The translations under genes were made by a program, and so were the position numbers. Positions 11,551 through 27,209 of a stretch of DNA of 64,000 bases are shown here, piece after piece. The stretch covers positions 40,536,501-40,600,500 of the forward strand of contig NC_134013.1 in assembly GCF_040712315.1 (NCBI RefSeq). The letters run 5' to 3'. The notes below the pieces were generated by a model that worked only from the letters and a program-made list of their open reading frames with translations, had not been told where the DNA came from and ran no database searches. The stretch comes from Castanea sativa. Lineage: Eukaryota > Streptophyta > Magnoliopsida > Fagales > Fagaceae. Each line of letters opens with the position of its first letter. The stretch's first letter is position 1.

Positions 11551-12910
11551 GATCTGATTTTTTTTTTTTTCCCCCCTGAAAAGCATCTGATTGTTGTCAA
11601 CTGATAAGTAATTGTTGATTTTAGCGTTTGTATGTTGCTAGCATATAAAGCTGGTCAGGTTGTTAAGAATTATGGACTATTATCATCCTAGATAAACTTA
11701 AGCAGTGGTGGCTCTAGGATTTTCTTTAAAGGGGGTCAATAGTGTCTTGAGCTAGAATTTTGTTGTGGGAGAGTAAAAAATAAAATGATTAATTTTTCTT
11801 TTTGTATATACAATTGTTATATTACATCCAATAATCTAACATAATATTCTAAATAGTATACAATACAACTATACTGTAAAATAGTCAAAAAAAATATTAA
11901 TAGTTTAAAAATCTGTAAAAAAAACAACAATAGAATGCATATAAATAAATAACAAATCACAATATTTGTCAAATTAATAATAATTTATTATAATCATATG
12001 TAATATCAATTAAATAAAAATACATAATAAAGATGAATAGCAACACACCTTAGAGTAGGTCTGAGAGTAAACCTTAAACTAAGGAAAATACATAGTAATT
12101 CATATAAGATTTTGCTTTTGAAGTGTATGGATTTTTAACCACACATGTGGTTATTCTCTTGAAATTAGAGCAAGCACTAAAAGACTTTTTGGACTCGAAA
12201 AACCGTAGAACACTTATGAAACTACTTGATTAGATAGAAAGAAAATATAGAAGGGAGAAAGAGAGAATGAGAAAAGAATCATAGAAATACAGATCAGTTG
12301 GTAGTACAAGTGGTGTAATTTTTTGTTGATGGAAAAGAAAAGTGCAGGAAAAAAATTTTTCATTTTACCATCAACTGTAAAGTAAGCCAGAATCCATAAA
12401 GAATATTTATTTTTTAATAAATGAGCAATTTTAAGAGTACAAAACATTTACGCAATAAAATCTAGGCAAGTTGTTAAAGGTATGTAAAAAAATGATGTTA
12501 GTTATGAGTTTAGATAAAAAGTCAATATATTATAACTTGTCACTTAACCTTTATTGTAGAAAAATTGAGAAAATATTGTGAAAATAGTACTAATATGATC
12601 ATATATCATGTTTATTTCAATTGAGTTTAAACAAAATAAAGGGTTAGGGTGTTCAAAATTAAGGGTCAAAACAAAAAAAAACAAAAAATATTTTTAAAAA
12701 AATTAAGGGGGAATGATAATTTAATTATACTTAGAAAACATAACAATATTTGTGTTTTATTAGTCAATCCTTAATGAATCCTAGTGTTTGGATTCAATTA
12801 AAAAAACAAAATGTACGACACTAAAGTCAATGTATACAAGTCTCAGATTAGCTCAGATCAATCCATCTATCTTCTAATCTATATATACCTCAGGTCAATG
12901 ATTATATATT

Positions 12911-12911
<1 letters not shown>
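11551..12911. other. AT-rich intergenic sequence
   Basis: No gene, long repeat or clear transposon end was found. Short ORFs here are AT-rich chance frames. Confidence 0.55.

Positions 12912-12942
<31 letters not shown>
12912..12942. repeat. (CT)n microsatellite
   Basis: About 15 CT units directly upstream of the NFD4-like fragment. It creates the Leu/Ser and Arg/Glu runs of the surrounding spurious ORFs. Confidence 0.95.
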
Positions 12943-12944
<2 letters not shown>

Positions 12945-13002
12945 CTTCAACTGGTCTCCCTCCATCTTGTGGTTCACACCGTTTTCGGTATTTTTTATCC
13001 AA

Positions 13003-13176
13003 GCGTATGCAATATTTTGTAAGGACAAGCCGCGCACTTTCATTCTGATGCTTACTCTGTTGCCCATGGTTGCTTCCCTCTTGCTTATGTCTTTTGTGCG
13101 AATCTATAAAGCAAGCAGGGTTGATGACGAGAAGCACTTGAATGCTTTCCTTGCAATTGTGGCGGTATTTTTTTAA
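13003..13176 (+). pseudogene. Fragment of a nodulin-like / NFD4-type MFS transporter
   Basis: The frame reads AYAIFCKDKPRTFILMLTLL, then a hydrophobic segment and VRIYKASRVDDEKHLNAF. I recognise this as the end of the N-terminal nodulin-like domain of plant NFD4-like membrane proteins (about 550-600 residues). Only about 55 residues remain; the frame upstream is a CT microsatellite and downstream it runs into AT-rich sequence with a stop. There are no neighbouring exons in the window, so this is a truncated relic. The family call is from memory of its conserved KDKPRTF...HLNAF segment. Confidence 0.65.
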
Positions 13177-14052
13177 TAATATATATATATATATTTATCT
13201 AGATTATGATGTAGTTAACTATGATTTATGCTTGGGTATTTTATCTGAATTTGTTTTGATTTAGACTTAGGTTTGGGCATGTGATTTTTTGAAAGAACTG
13301 TTTTCTTCTTTTTTTTTGGTTCCTCTATATTTTTCTTTATAGAAACAGTCCAATGAATAGTGAGACTAACTTGTTCTTCCCTTTGATTTTTGAATTTGAT
13401 TGCAATTGTCAATTTTTCATATAATTACTGATATGTTTTTATTGGTTTTGTGTCTTATTGTGATAAAAGTTGAATACTTTAATAGGGTTTGTAAACTTGG
13501 GCTTCTTCCTCTAGAGGTCGAAAGTCTTTCATATTTTTCTTGTGTTTTTGGTTATTGGTTCTAGATGCACATTACTTTGTTGTTGTTGTTGTTGTTGTTG
13601 TTATTATTATACTGATGTGTAGAATTGGATCGCGGGTGAATTATAAATTGAATTCATAGATTAATGGGGTTAGATGTAGATTATTGGATGCATTGGATTT
13701 TTATGTTCCTATGTATTATGAGTTTGATACATGTATGTTCGTTGCTTTGATTTTGATTGACTCAAAAAAATATTGTATAGTTTATATCATCAATGGCCTT
13801 TTAATTGATAGGTTTTGGATCACGCTGAATTGTATGGTATCCTCCTTTCTCCAAAATTCCCAACCTTGACATAATAAGACAAAAGATCAACCACTACATA
13901 CTACCATGTTACAAATATAAAAACATATTAGAATAGTAACTCTCTTCTAACATGAATATTGCAATGAAATGAAGTTAAAATTTATATAGCTAAAATAACC
14001 GTCCCCCCTAAAATGATTCATTGATTTCACCGTTGACATGGACACCTATGCC

Positions 14053-14055
<3 letters not shown>
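13177..14055. other. AT-rich intergenic sequence
   Basis: Contains a short (TTG/GTT)n run near 13577-13602. No gene recognised. Confidence 0.5.

Positions 14056-14133
<78 letters not shown>
14056..14133. repeat. (AT)n microsatellite
   Basis: About 78 bp of TA repeats broken once by TACA. The ORF of alternating Ile/Tyr across it is spurious. Confidence 0.95.
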
Positions 14134-14141
<8 letters not shown>

Positions 14142-17100
14142 TTTTCCTCTTTTTGAAGGAACATTTATATAAGGCTCGGTAGTCATAATAGAATGAAAAT
14201 TGAAGCCGAGTTTAATTTTCCTAAATTCGTGTTTGTCGCAAGAGGATGAAAAATGAAAGAAGGATACATTTCTCATCACTTAACCCAAAGAAGGCATATT
14301 TTTAAATATTTCTTCCCAATTAAGTGATGGTATCTTAATTTCTTTTGATTACATTTTTGTTTATAGTTTGTAAAAGATCTAATGTTATAAGATTTGAAAT
14401 AATCTTTTAAATTATCATAAATAAATATGCAATATAAACAAAACTTCTAAAATTATTCTTTTCAAAATTAATTTTATTTTTAATAATTTTCTCGTGCATT
14501 ACAGGAGTTAGCGACTAATTTATAATATACTACTAATCACCTTCATTTCTTTTCCAGTTTTTCCGCACCTTATTTTTTTGGGCGGCAGCTTTCTATTTAC
14601 GAGTTTGCATTTGTGTGCTAATTTAATGAAAAAACAATTGTATGAATAAAATGGAAAAAATTAAATTAAATCATTTTTCCGGAGGAACAAGGAACAGTAG
14701 AATGCAAGTAAATTACGACCAAAAATTTCGCAATACACCACTGCACTCTTTCATTTACTAGACAAAGCAAACTTTTAAAGATAAAGTCTGGGGTCATATT
14801 CAGCACGCTAAACCAATTTTCAGCAAACATATACCGAGAACTTTTACCAAATCCTGCATGCATTGGATCACAACAGTAGCCACTACAAAATTTATATGGT
14901 TCAACTTTCAAAACAATATTTCCCTGTCTGGCATCCTTCCGGTACATGCAGTTCAGAGCCAGAGACTGCCACAATGCCTGAAATATCAGTGACCCCAAAT
15001 AATAAAACTGAAAAGGGTTGGGGTTTCCTTGGCAGATGAACATGAAGTATAGATTATCAATGCGTTTAAATGGCCAACTTTAATAGGAATCATCATCTTT
15101 GATGAATGATTTAACAGGAGTGGATAACAATATAACTACCTTTTGGGATCTCACCTTGACTGCTGCTGCACACTACTCATTTCCTAAAACATTTCTTCTT
15201 TTTTCCTGGGACGGCTCACATCGACTGGAGTCATGAAATACACTAATGCCCACAGGAATATCAGCATTAAAACATAGAAAAAGAACCCTAATGTTAAAAG
15301 CAAATCTATTTCTCCTGCATAATTTTACCTAAAATGTAACACTTGGCTCCTTAAAACAGTTGATGCCACCACATTGGTGCTATGAAATAACAGACAAGTC
15401 AGCCGCCTGGATTTCAAGTCTCATAGTACAAACGCACCAAACAATCCCATGTGCCCAATGCGATAAGTTCACAATCCATAAAAATTGTGACAGATTCCTA
15501 GCAAACCAAAAGTAATTGAAAAACTTCCTTACTAACCTGCATTCAGAAGGGATGTACCTGGCAGGACAAGCATCGAGAAACCTTTCAGACAAAAATGGCA
15601 TAGCAATAAGAGAAAGATGGCAGGCTTCTTATAATCTCCTGATTAGACTACATCAGGATATTAATCAAGTCCCAAGCATCCAGCCAAAGGGCTCAGCAGA
15701 TTTCAACACATCCAAGTTATAATTGTGGTGCATTAAAAACCACTCCTAGTAAGAGAAAGGAATAATCTAACCCACCCCTTTTCAAGCAGAAGCACTTCTT
15801 CCCGCAGAGAAGAAGCTACCAATAATTTCATAATTTTTGTTGAAATCAAGGGTGCAACTTTCATGACATCTCCAAATTTCAAGAACTAGCATACAAATAC
15901 TCCATACGGTCAACATATCAATTCCATGTTGTCAACATTTCTTTTGATGCAGACTTCTCCGGTAAGCACTGGTATGGCATCTTTCCTGACCAGTTGTAGT
16001 AGCATGCAGAGAAGAGGTTTTTATGGTCTTCATATACCATCCATAAATGGTATTAGCCTGCCATATTCCATCTTCAAACTAGCTGTAGCAGAAGAAAAAT
16101 CCTGCAAATTACAAAGTGTGAACTGATAACTGAGTGGGTTATTATAAATTAGTCTTAAAAAATACATAAAAAAGCTATAATTTCTTATACTATGCATAGC
16201 TTAATGTAACCATACTAGAAACAATTCATCCTCTTTAAAGAAGAATGGAATTATAAAATAGACCCAAGTCAAATTATGTTGTCCTACCTATCATAATGAG
16301 ATGTTACATGTATATCTTGGAAGTATAATGAATTCTAAAAATGTGAAAAGGCAACTTAGGAAATAAAAAATAATAGCAAGGGTACCATATATCAAAAAGA
16401 AGACACCAAGAATCTCCACCATGCTACACAATTTTAAAAACACCAACTTTCAGGGATTAAGCAACCAAATGTAGAAGAAAGATCAAGCCCTGAAAGATCA
16501 GATAGCAGCTTATAAACATTTATATGACCTATCTTCTATAATGTAGATCAGCAAGTGTAGAATGCATCCACAAAGACTTCCTTTAATATGTTTTAATGGG
16601 ATTAATTCTAGAGCTCACTAAGCCATATTTTCCCTCTTGTTCATAATCAAGTTTCAGAAGTCCACGTTCATTCACCTGATCACTTTACCATAAGTAACAT
16701 TGTTATGATGAAAATTCATTAACTTGGTCAAAAGGAGAAAATCAAAACATGCAAAAATTCTTCAGTTTGAGCTCCCAAGGTACTTAGTGATGCTTCAGAT
16801 AACAAAGAAGAGAATTTGGGGCATCATAAATATTAAGATCATTAAAAATTAGTTTACTAGGTAAAATACCTCCAGGAGAAACCCAAGGGTCTGATTCAAA
16901 AGATATAAAACATTAAGGTTACACCAGCATGTCATAAACATGGATAAAGTATAATAAAGAAGCTGTCAACAGCCAGCACATGGCACAACAAACACTTATT
17001 ATCTATGAATAGAAATGGGAATTAAAGAATACTTTCACACGTCATTCACATTACATAGAACTGTAAATACAAGTTTTCTGTGAGCCACTTGTGACATCTA

Positions 17101-17465
17101 TGTACAGCGCAGGACCCAAGCTTTTGTGGTCTGTGTTTATAACAACCAGTGTGATTGTAGTCACCTTAAGAAAAAATTACGCATGCTGGCATCAATAGAG
17201 GAGCTAATGCAACACATCAAATTAGCGACACATTTTGCAGCCTCCACAGATGCATCACTAGAATCTTCTTGATCACATACATAGCAGAAACATGACATCG
17301 AATCCCCACACCTTTGCAGCTTCAAAGATTGTATCACTAGAATCTTCTTGAGCAGATCCATTGCTAAAAATATAATGCAGAAAAGTCAACAATACAGTTA
17401 TCTTGTAAAATAAGGAATCCAACCCGTAACATGACTGAAGTATGAGCCTAGTAAATTACCACATA
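14134..17465. other. Region downstream of the casein kinase 1 gene; no clear gene
   Basis: From 14650 to 17465 the sequence is less AT-rich than its surroundings and could hold a long or spliced 3' untranslated region of the minus-strand casein kinase gene, or a non-coding transcript. The open frame at 14666-15043 (minus, 125 codons) has a plausible amino-acid mix but matches nothing I know. Two copies of ATCACTAGAATCTTCTTGA, about 70 bp apart (near 17257 and 17331), are a local duplication. No polyadenylation site can be fixed from sequence alone. Confidence 0.4.
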
Positions 17466-21528
<4,063 letters not shown>

Positions 21529-22080
21529 GCTCAACGATTCCGATCTCCCTATTTCTATCGGAGCTAGGGTTTTGGACTTTCGGATCGAAAAGAAGAAGAA
21601 GAACTAGAAGAGAAAATTTTATTTATTTTTTTTTATAGCTTAGCTGAGATAAAACTGAAGCCACACAGACAGAAGAGAAAAAACATGAGAGCGTGATTTT
21701 TGTCGCTGTAGAGTGGATTGTAGTAGTAGTAGTTGTTGTTGCTGAGGACTGCAGAAGGCAAGTTGAGGGGTTAGATTTGGGATTTTGTGAGTTAGGCAGA
21801 GTTTGACTTCACCACGACTCAAATTGAGCTGCGTTTGTTTGTTTATCAAAAAATAAAAATAATTTAAAGGGTTGGAATTGGAATTGGAAATTTGTGACCC
21901 TTTTGTGGCCGCCGCCCCAGTAAAAGTGGGTTTGGTAATAACAGTACTTGTGGCGATCCAATCTTGGGAGCTTTGTCATTTGTGTCGTCATCATCATCAT
22001 TATTATTATTATTATTATCATTATTATTATCATTATTATTATTTAAGAAAATGGTAGCTTTATTAAGAAGATGATAAACA
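21529..22080 (-). promoter_or_regulatory. 5' leader and proximal promoter of the casein kinase gene
   Basis: Minus-strand sequence upstream of the ATG at 21528 is rich in CT/TTC and CAA/CAG-type runs typical of a plant 5' untranslated leader, up to about 21800. A trinucleotide block of TCA/TTA units at 21987-22042 marks the start of AT-rich upstream sequence. No unambiguous TATA box could be fixed. Confidence 0.5.
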
Positions 22081-22164
22081 TATTATATCATGACTCAAAG
22101 TTAAATCAATCAAAATAAGATTTTCCTCCATTCAAGTTATATAATTATCAATATCCTTGGTACG

Positions 22165-22600
22165 TTGAGCCCGAATTGTCTTGTCTTGTCTTCTAGTATG
22201 AGTTATCTGAATTCATCAAAAGTCATGTAACTAATGACGGATCTCCTCAAATATATTCAGTATTGTTGTTGGTGGTTCATTGTGACTAGTTAATGCCTAT
22301 GAAACGATCATGGAGTAGCACTCAAAAACAACCTTACGTACACCCACATCCCAAGCAAAGTGCACCCCTTCCTCCATAGCCTTTGCTTCAATCTCCAATG
22401 GCCCCAGTGGATAGGTAATCTTCTTGCTTAGAGCTGTCGTTATGCATCTTACATTGACCCTAATGACCACACCAATCCCATAAGACTGAGTGGCTCCGAA
22501 AGTGGCTCCATTGGCATTAAGTTTATACCATGGAAGAGCTGGAGGTTTCCACTGAATGCCCTCTATAAGCGTGACCTATGGTAGCCTGAGGTTAGCCGTC
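22165..22600 (-). pseudogene. LINE (non-LTR retrotransposon) RNase H domain remnant
   Basis: The minus strand reads WKPPALPWYKLNANGA, then GIGVVIRVNVRC, PLGPLEIEAKAMEEGVHFA and VRKVVFECYSM, followed by a stop and further recognisable sequence. This is the RVT_3-type RNase H domain at the C-terminus of plant LINE polyproteins: the usual Asp of NxDGA is Asn here, and the E of xIEAxA is present. It belongs with the zinc-binding segment at 25128-25830, separated from it by an inserted block. Confidence 0.85.
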
Positions 22601-22639
22601 TAAAACTCATACAACAAAAACTTGGCCTTCTTGTGGGTG

Positions 22640-25120
22640 TAAGTGCCTGCAAACAAGTGGTTTCCTCATGGGAAGTACGCCTTGACCTTGGAGTAAACCG
22701 GGTGAAGGGTGAAAAAAGGAGTCACCACCTTGGGCCACTCACTTACATGCATAGGTCTGCATACCAGATTATGAGTTTGAAATTTGGGTATGACTTAAGA
22801 AGGTGTTTGGCACCCAATACTGCCCGGCTTATGGGCCGGCCTCCATTATGTGTTGTTAGGCCATGTTTAAATAAAGAAGCTATTAAAAGAACCATAGTCC
22901 TTAACCTAAACATACATCATGCACTTAAATAAAATAACACACAAAACATGTTAAAGATCACACAACAATGTAAAAGGAAACAAATAAAACACAATCAAAC
23001 AAATTATATTAAAAAGGAAAACTAATAATTAAATAAACACAATGAAAAAAATTCATATAAACTAAACATGGCAAAAAGACCAAATAAAATATGGAAAGCA
23101 AATAATTATAATTAATTAACCTAAACAAAGTCAAATAAAATCAAATAACATTGAAAAATAACTAAATAAATAAAAACAAGAATCTATCCAAATCTGGGTT
23201 TAGGGCATGTACACATACTTAAAAATGCGTACTCAAGTTCGAAAACATGTGTGCGCATACTCAAGTATGTGTACGCATCCTCAACACAAAAATCTGGAAA
23301 ATCACATTTTCAAGTTAAATCAATTGCATACTTGAATTTAAAACAGAGAGATTAACAAGATAAACACTAGATTAAATAAATAACTACATCACAAAACAAA
23401 TATCATAATCATCAAACAAAGCATATGTGAATACTTCTATATGTTAGAACATATTAACTTGAAATCTAAAGGCATGAACAAGAGAAAATACTAAACACAA
23501 AGCAAATTAAATCACAAGGTCAGATTCGACAACATCAATAAAATATCATAATCATTAAACTAAACAAGAACTGCCTCACAAATAAATTAAAATAAGATAT
23601 TCATGTGATTCTTAGTTAGCAAATTGAGAAATCATGGAAAGAAGATTCACCTTGCTTTAAGATCACAGATTTAAAGTTTGTTTAAATGAGCACTCAATGC
23701 CTACAACACAAAGATTAGATTGAGAGGACAAGAATAATCAAAGAACACAATAGATTTTAGAAATCACAAATCAAGAACAACTTTAATTGAAAAGGGTTTT
23801 TAAAACAAATTGTTAAATTTTAAGTTTGTAATGTTGGCAAACCATGACAAAAACTAAGTCTCATTGGTTTAGAATGGTCTACATTGAAGTCCAAGACAAA
23901 AAATCAAGTTCGGGATGAAAAAAATTGAGTTACAATCTATTTCATTCGATTGGTACTCGATCGATCGAAAGTCGTTCGACTGGTACTTGATTGGTACTCG
24001 ATATATCGAAAGTCGCATATCAGCAAAAATCAGCAAACGTAAAAATGTCATAACTTATCCGTTTGAAGCCCAAATCGCGATCCTTTTTTTTTTTTTTTTC
24101 AGTATTTAAAGGACATCACAAGCCAACCCTAGGGAGGGTTTTAAGAGTTTTTTAGAGAGATTATAGTGCATCTTGTGCGACTTTTGTAGATCTAGGGTTT
24201 TGTACCCAAAAGCTCTCTAAAGTCTTCTACCAGTGTTATTCCTTGAAGAATCTCAAGATCCGGTATTATAGAAGTTGCTGCATACAAGATCAATGTCTAA
24301 GAAGATCCAAAACCTTTGAGTGGAGTCTCAAAGTCACAAGTGTGGGTGCTTGTGTTGCAAAGGCCTAATAGAGAAGGAGTCCGTGGATTTGGAGCTTGCA
24401 CGTGGTCGTGTCAGTAAGTTCTACATGTGGTAGCAATAAAATGTTAATGGTCTAAGTTTTATTGTAAACTTCGATTCTCTATAGTGGATTTGCTTTTTAC
24501 CTTGAGAATAGCTAGGTTAAATCCTCCCCAGGTTTTTTACCGGTTTGGTTTTCCTAGGTCATTATATCATTATGTTATTTACTTTTTCGCTACTTTACAT
24601 GATATGACTTTATTGGATACACTATTTCTAGCTAGGGTTTTGATTAAAGACATAAAGTGAGTATTTATAAGTTAAAATTAGGGTTTTCAAGGCTTTTTAG
24701 AGGTCTTTGGACATTCCTAAGAGTCTAGAGGCTGGCCCACATCAAGGACTAATGTTTTGGGCCCCTAAAACTAAAGGTTTAGAGGTCTGGAAACAAAGCT
24801 ACATACACAGGGTCGAGGCTGCGTAGGCACCCTTAACCCATGCGTACGTATGCTTCCCTAAAACCCTAAATCTGACTACTCTGATGGCTCAACTTCAAAC
24901 TACCATAACTCACTCAATATAAATCCAAATCAGAAAAAATATATGTTCAAATTAAAGCCCAGGATGTCTACTTTTCAATGAAATAAGTCTTACTCAAAAA
25001 TCCTTTGTGGATCAAAAGTTATAGTTAAAATAGTGAGCAAGATCATTTTTTAGCATCGTTTTCAAATTGATTTGAGCACTTTTGAGTTGTAATTATTTCC
25101 AAACTATTGTGAACTCTTTA
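22640..25120. mobile_element. LTR-retroelement-derived block inserted in a LINE
   Basis: The block separates two parts of one LINE. At its left it carries AGGAGTCACCACCTTGG and GGCACCCAATACTGCCCGG, similar in style to the GTGGCGACTCC motif of other LTR blocks here. Between 23930 and 24560 it has a Copia-like LTR flavour: self-complementary TCGATCGATCGA motifs, TATTTAAAGGAC (near 24104), and a leader containing TTTACCTTGAGAATAGC and CCCCAGG. No coding ORF, paired LTR or target duplication was found, so the block may be two fragments joined. Confidence 0.45.
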
Positions 25121-25127
25121 ATTACCA

Positions 25128-25830
25128 TTGGCTGACACATTTCAAGCTCATCATTGGAGCCAGGGACCAAATGTTATTAATGGGAACAAAATAAACTGTC
25201 TACACTTCTCTAAAATAGCCAAACCTAGTTGCCTAGCCTTCTCTCGTCTCACCTCATTCCTGCTAAACCATATACACCACGCAACCACAAGAACTAGTTA
25301 TAGTAGCTCATCCCCAAATGCTCGACTGTATATCGAGTGCCAAAAAAAGTCTACAAATTTGGGGAAAACCAACCCTTGGGCATCAAAAGCTATACCAGAG
25401 AGGTTCCAAATCTCATAGGTCGAAGGACAGTCCCAGAAGACATGACCACCACTTTCTTCCTGTGTCCCACACTCCTCGCATGTTAGTTCATTGATTACTT
25501 TCCTATGACACAAGTTTACCTTAGTAGGGAGTATGTTTATGCTTACTCTCTATGCAAACGACTTGACTTTGTTGGGAATATTTAGCCGCCACAGTTTCTT
25601 CTAGAATTGCCTATGGTGCTGAACTTTTGAAGTTGTACCAAAATTTTTACTGCTATCAAATGTCACTGCTAACTTGTAGGCACTCCTAACCATGAAATCC
25701 CCCCTAGGCATATATGCCCACACCAGCCCGTCTTCTGGTAACTTGGAACTCAATGGGATACTCATCATTACCATAGCATCATCTTGAGTGAAGTATTGCT
25801 TTACCATCTCCATTCTCCGAGCTTGTGCAT
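25128..25830 (-). pseudogene. LINE reverse-transcriptase zinc-binding region remnant
   Basis: The minus strand encodes MEMVKQYFTQDDAMVMMSIP...DGLVWAYMPRGDFMVRSAYKLA (25601-25813), then after a frame change the zinc-binding signature CEECGTQEESGGHVFWDCPS...IW (25298-25513). This is the zf-RVT module that follows reverse transcriptase in plant LINEs. Frameshifts and stops make it non-functional. The reverse transcriptase core itself is not recognisable upstream. Confidence 0.85.
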
Positions 25831-26034
25831 GTGGATCAATTAGTAGGGCGACCTTTGGTCAATGGGGATGTCCAGAGGTCTAGAGATGAGTTTGAATGTT
25901 GATGGTTGGGGTAACCATTTGTATTGGCAAATGTTGAGAGTTTGCCCATCTGCCACCTGACAATAGTACCCTTGCTAGACACTAGATTATACTGCCATTA
26001 TACTCCAACAATTTTCACAAAATCTATATTTATA

Positions 26035-26216
26035 GGAGTAATACTATAGTCATAAACTATTTTACAATATTTTTACAAATTGTTGATATAGCTAATTATT
26101 ATTGGTTTTCATTTGGATCCACTACTAACATTACTTTTTCACTTATCAATAAGCACTTATCACATCAGTAATTTATGAAAAATGTTGCAAAATAGTCTAT
26201 AGCTCTAGCATTTCCT
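26035..26216. mobile_element. hAT-like MITE, 182 bp
   Basis: The two ends are imperfect inverted repeats (GGAGTAATACTATAGTCATA and the complement of CTATAGCTCTAGCATTTCC), each followed by the sequence AACTATTTTACAA or its complement. The 8-bp direct repeat TATTTATA flanks the element (26027-26034 and 26217-26224), as in hAT transposition. A related copy lies near 49648-49817. Confidence 0.8.
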
Positions 26217-26447
26217 TATTTATAGTTTTATAATCTATAAAAAAAAATGACATCAATGTTACATAAACTTTTTAGAACTCATAATTTACACACTATTATT
26301 TTTATATATATATTTAATTAAACTTAGAAATTTATTCCAAAATTAAACCTTTAATTAGAATTTTGATAACATCATATTTTCATTAAATAGTGGAATATAT
26401 ATAATTCTATATACATACTCAATTATCATTTAATGTCTAATGCTATA

Positions 26448-27204
26448 TGTGGGGAGTAGAAGAATCCCCGTCCAGGCCTTAAGCCCAATAACGGACTGGG
26501 CCACGGAAACAACCTGGGCCTAGCCTGTACGCTTGAAGGAAGCTGAACCATCCCCTATACCCAAGAAAGAAAAATACCACGGGAAAATGGTTCCCGTGGA
26601 AAAGGTGAGGACCTAACCTTACTTGAAGCGAGGTGCATGAATGATTCACATGTAGCTCCCAAATGGTGCTCAAAACCACAGGAAACTTCCAAAACATGCA
26701 AAAAGATTGAAGATTTTTACCTCCGCATTAATGAAGGGCCCTTACCAAACCTCTGTCGCATTAAATACATATGAGACAGTCTAAAGAGTAAAAATATCCC
26801 CTAGAAAACAAAATTTAAGGATAAGGGAGAGAAGGAAACCGATAAAGTAAGAAAAATATCCTTGAGAGTTGAGTTGGCCACAAGACAGCTATAGAAATAG
26901 GAAAAAGGAATATTCCTATAAAAAAGGAGGGAGTAAGAGAAAAAAGGGGATCTTCTTTCTTCTTGGGAAAAAGGGGTGACCAATCTGATAAGTGAGAAAG
27001 TATATATAACACCACGGGGACAGGAGAATTTTAGAGGGGGGAACATTTGAATCATACTTGTAATGTATGCAATCAATGAAATCAATTGCTTGAGTTTCCC
27101 ATTATGGAGTGTTTATTCTCAGTTGTTCAATTATGAATAGATTGTGTGAGATTTTTTAACTGTAATCCGTGGAGGTCCATGGGGCCAGTTTTTTGTCCGC
27201 CACA
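26448..27204 (+). mobile_element. Solo LTR of a Ty3/gypsy-type element (757 bp)
   Basis: The LTR starts TGTGGGGAGTAG and ends TTGTCCGCCACA. It is flanked by the 5-bp direct repeat CTATA (26443-26447 and 27205-27209). A TATA box (GTATATATAACACC, about 27000) precedes the likely R region. The absence of internal sequence and the intact target duplication show LTR-LTR recombination after insertion. Short ORFs on its minus strand (26479-27085) are spurious. Confidence 0.92.
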
Positions 27205-27209
27205 CTATA

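Noticed and set aside
12879..13137. Two minus-strand ORFs with Arg/Glu runs
   Set aside because: They are shadows of the CT microsatellite and of the plus-strand NFD4-like fragment.
14046..14279. 77-codon minus-strand ORF with alternating Ile/Tyr
   Set aside because: It is a translation of the (AT)n microsatellite.
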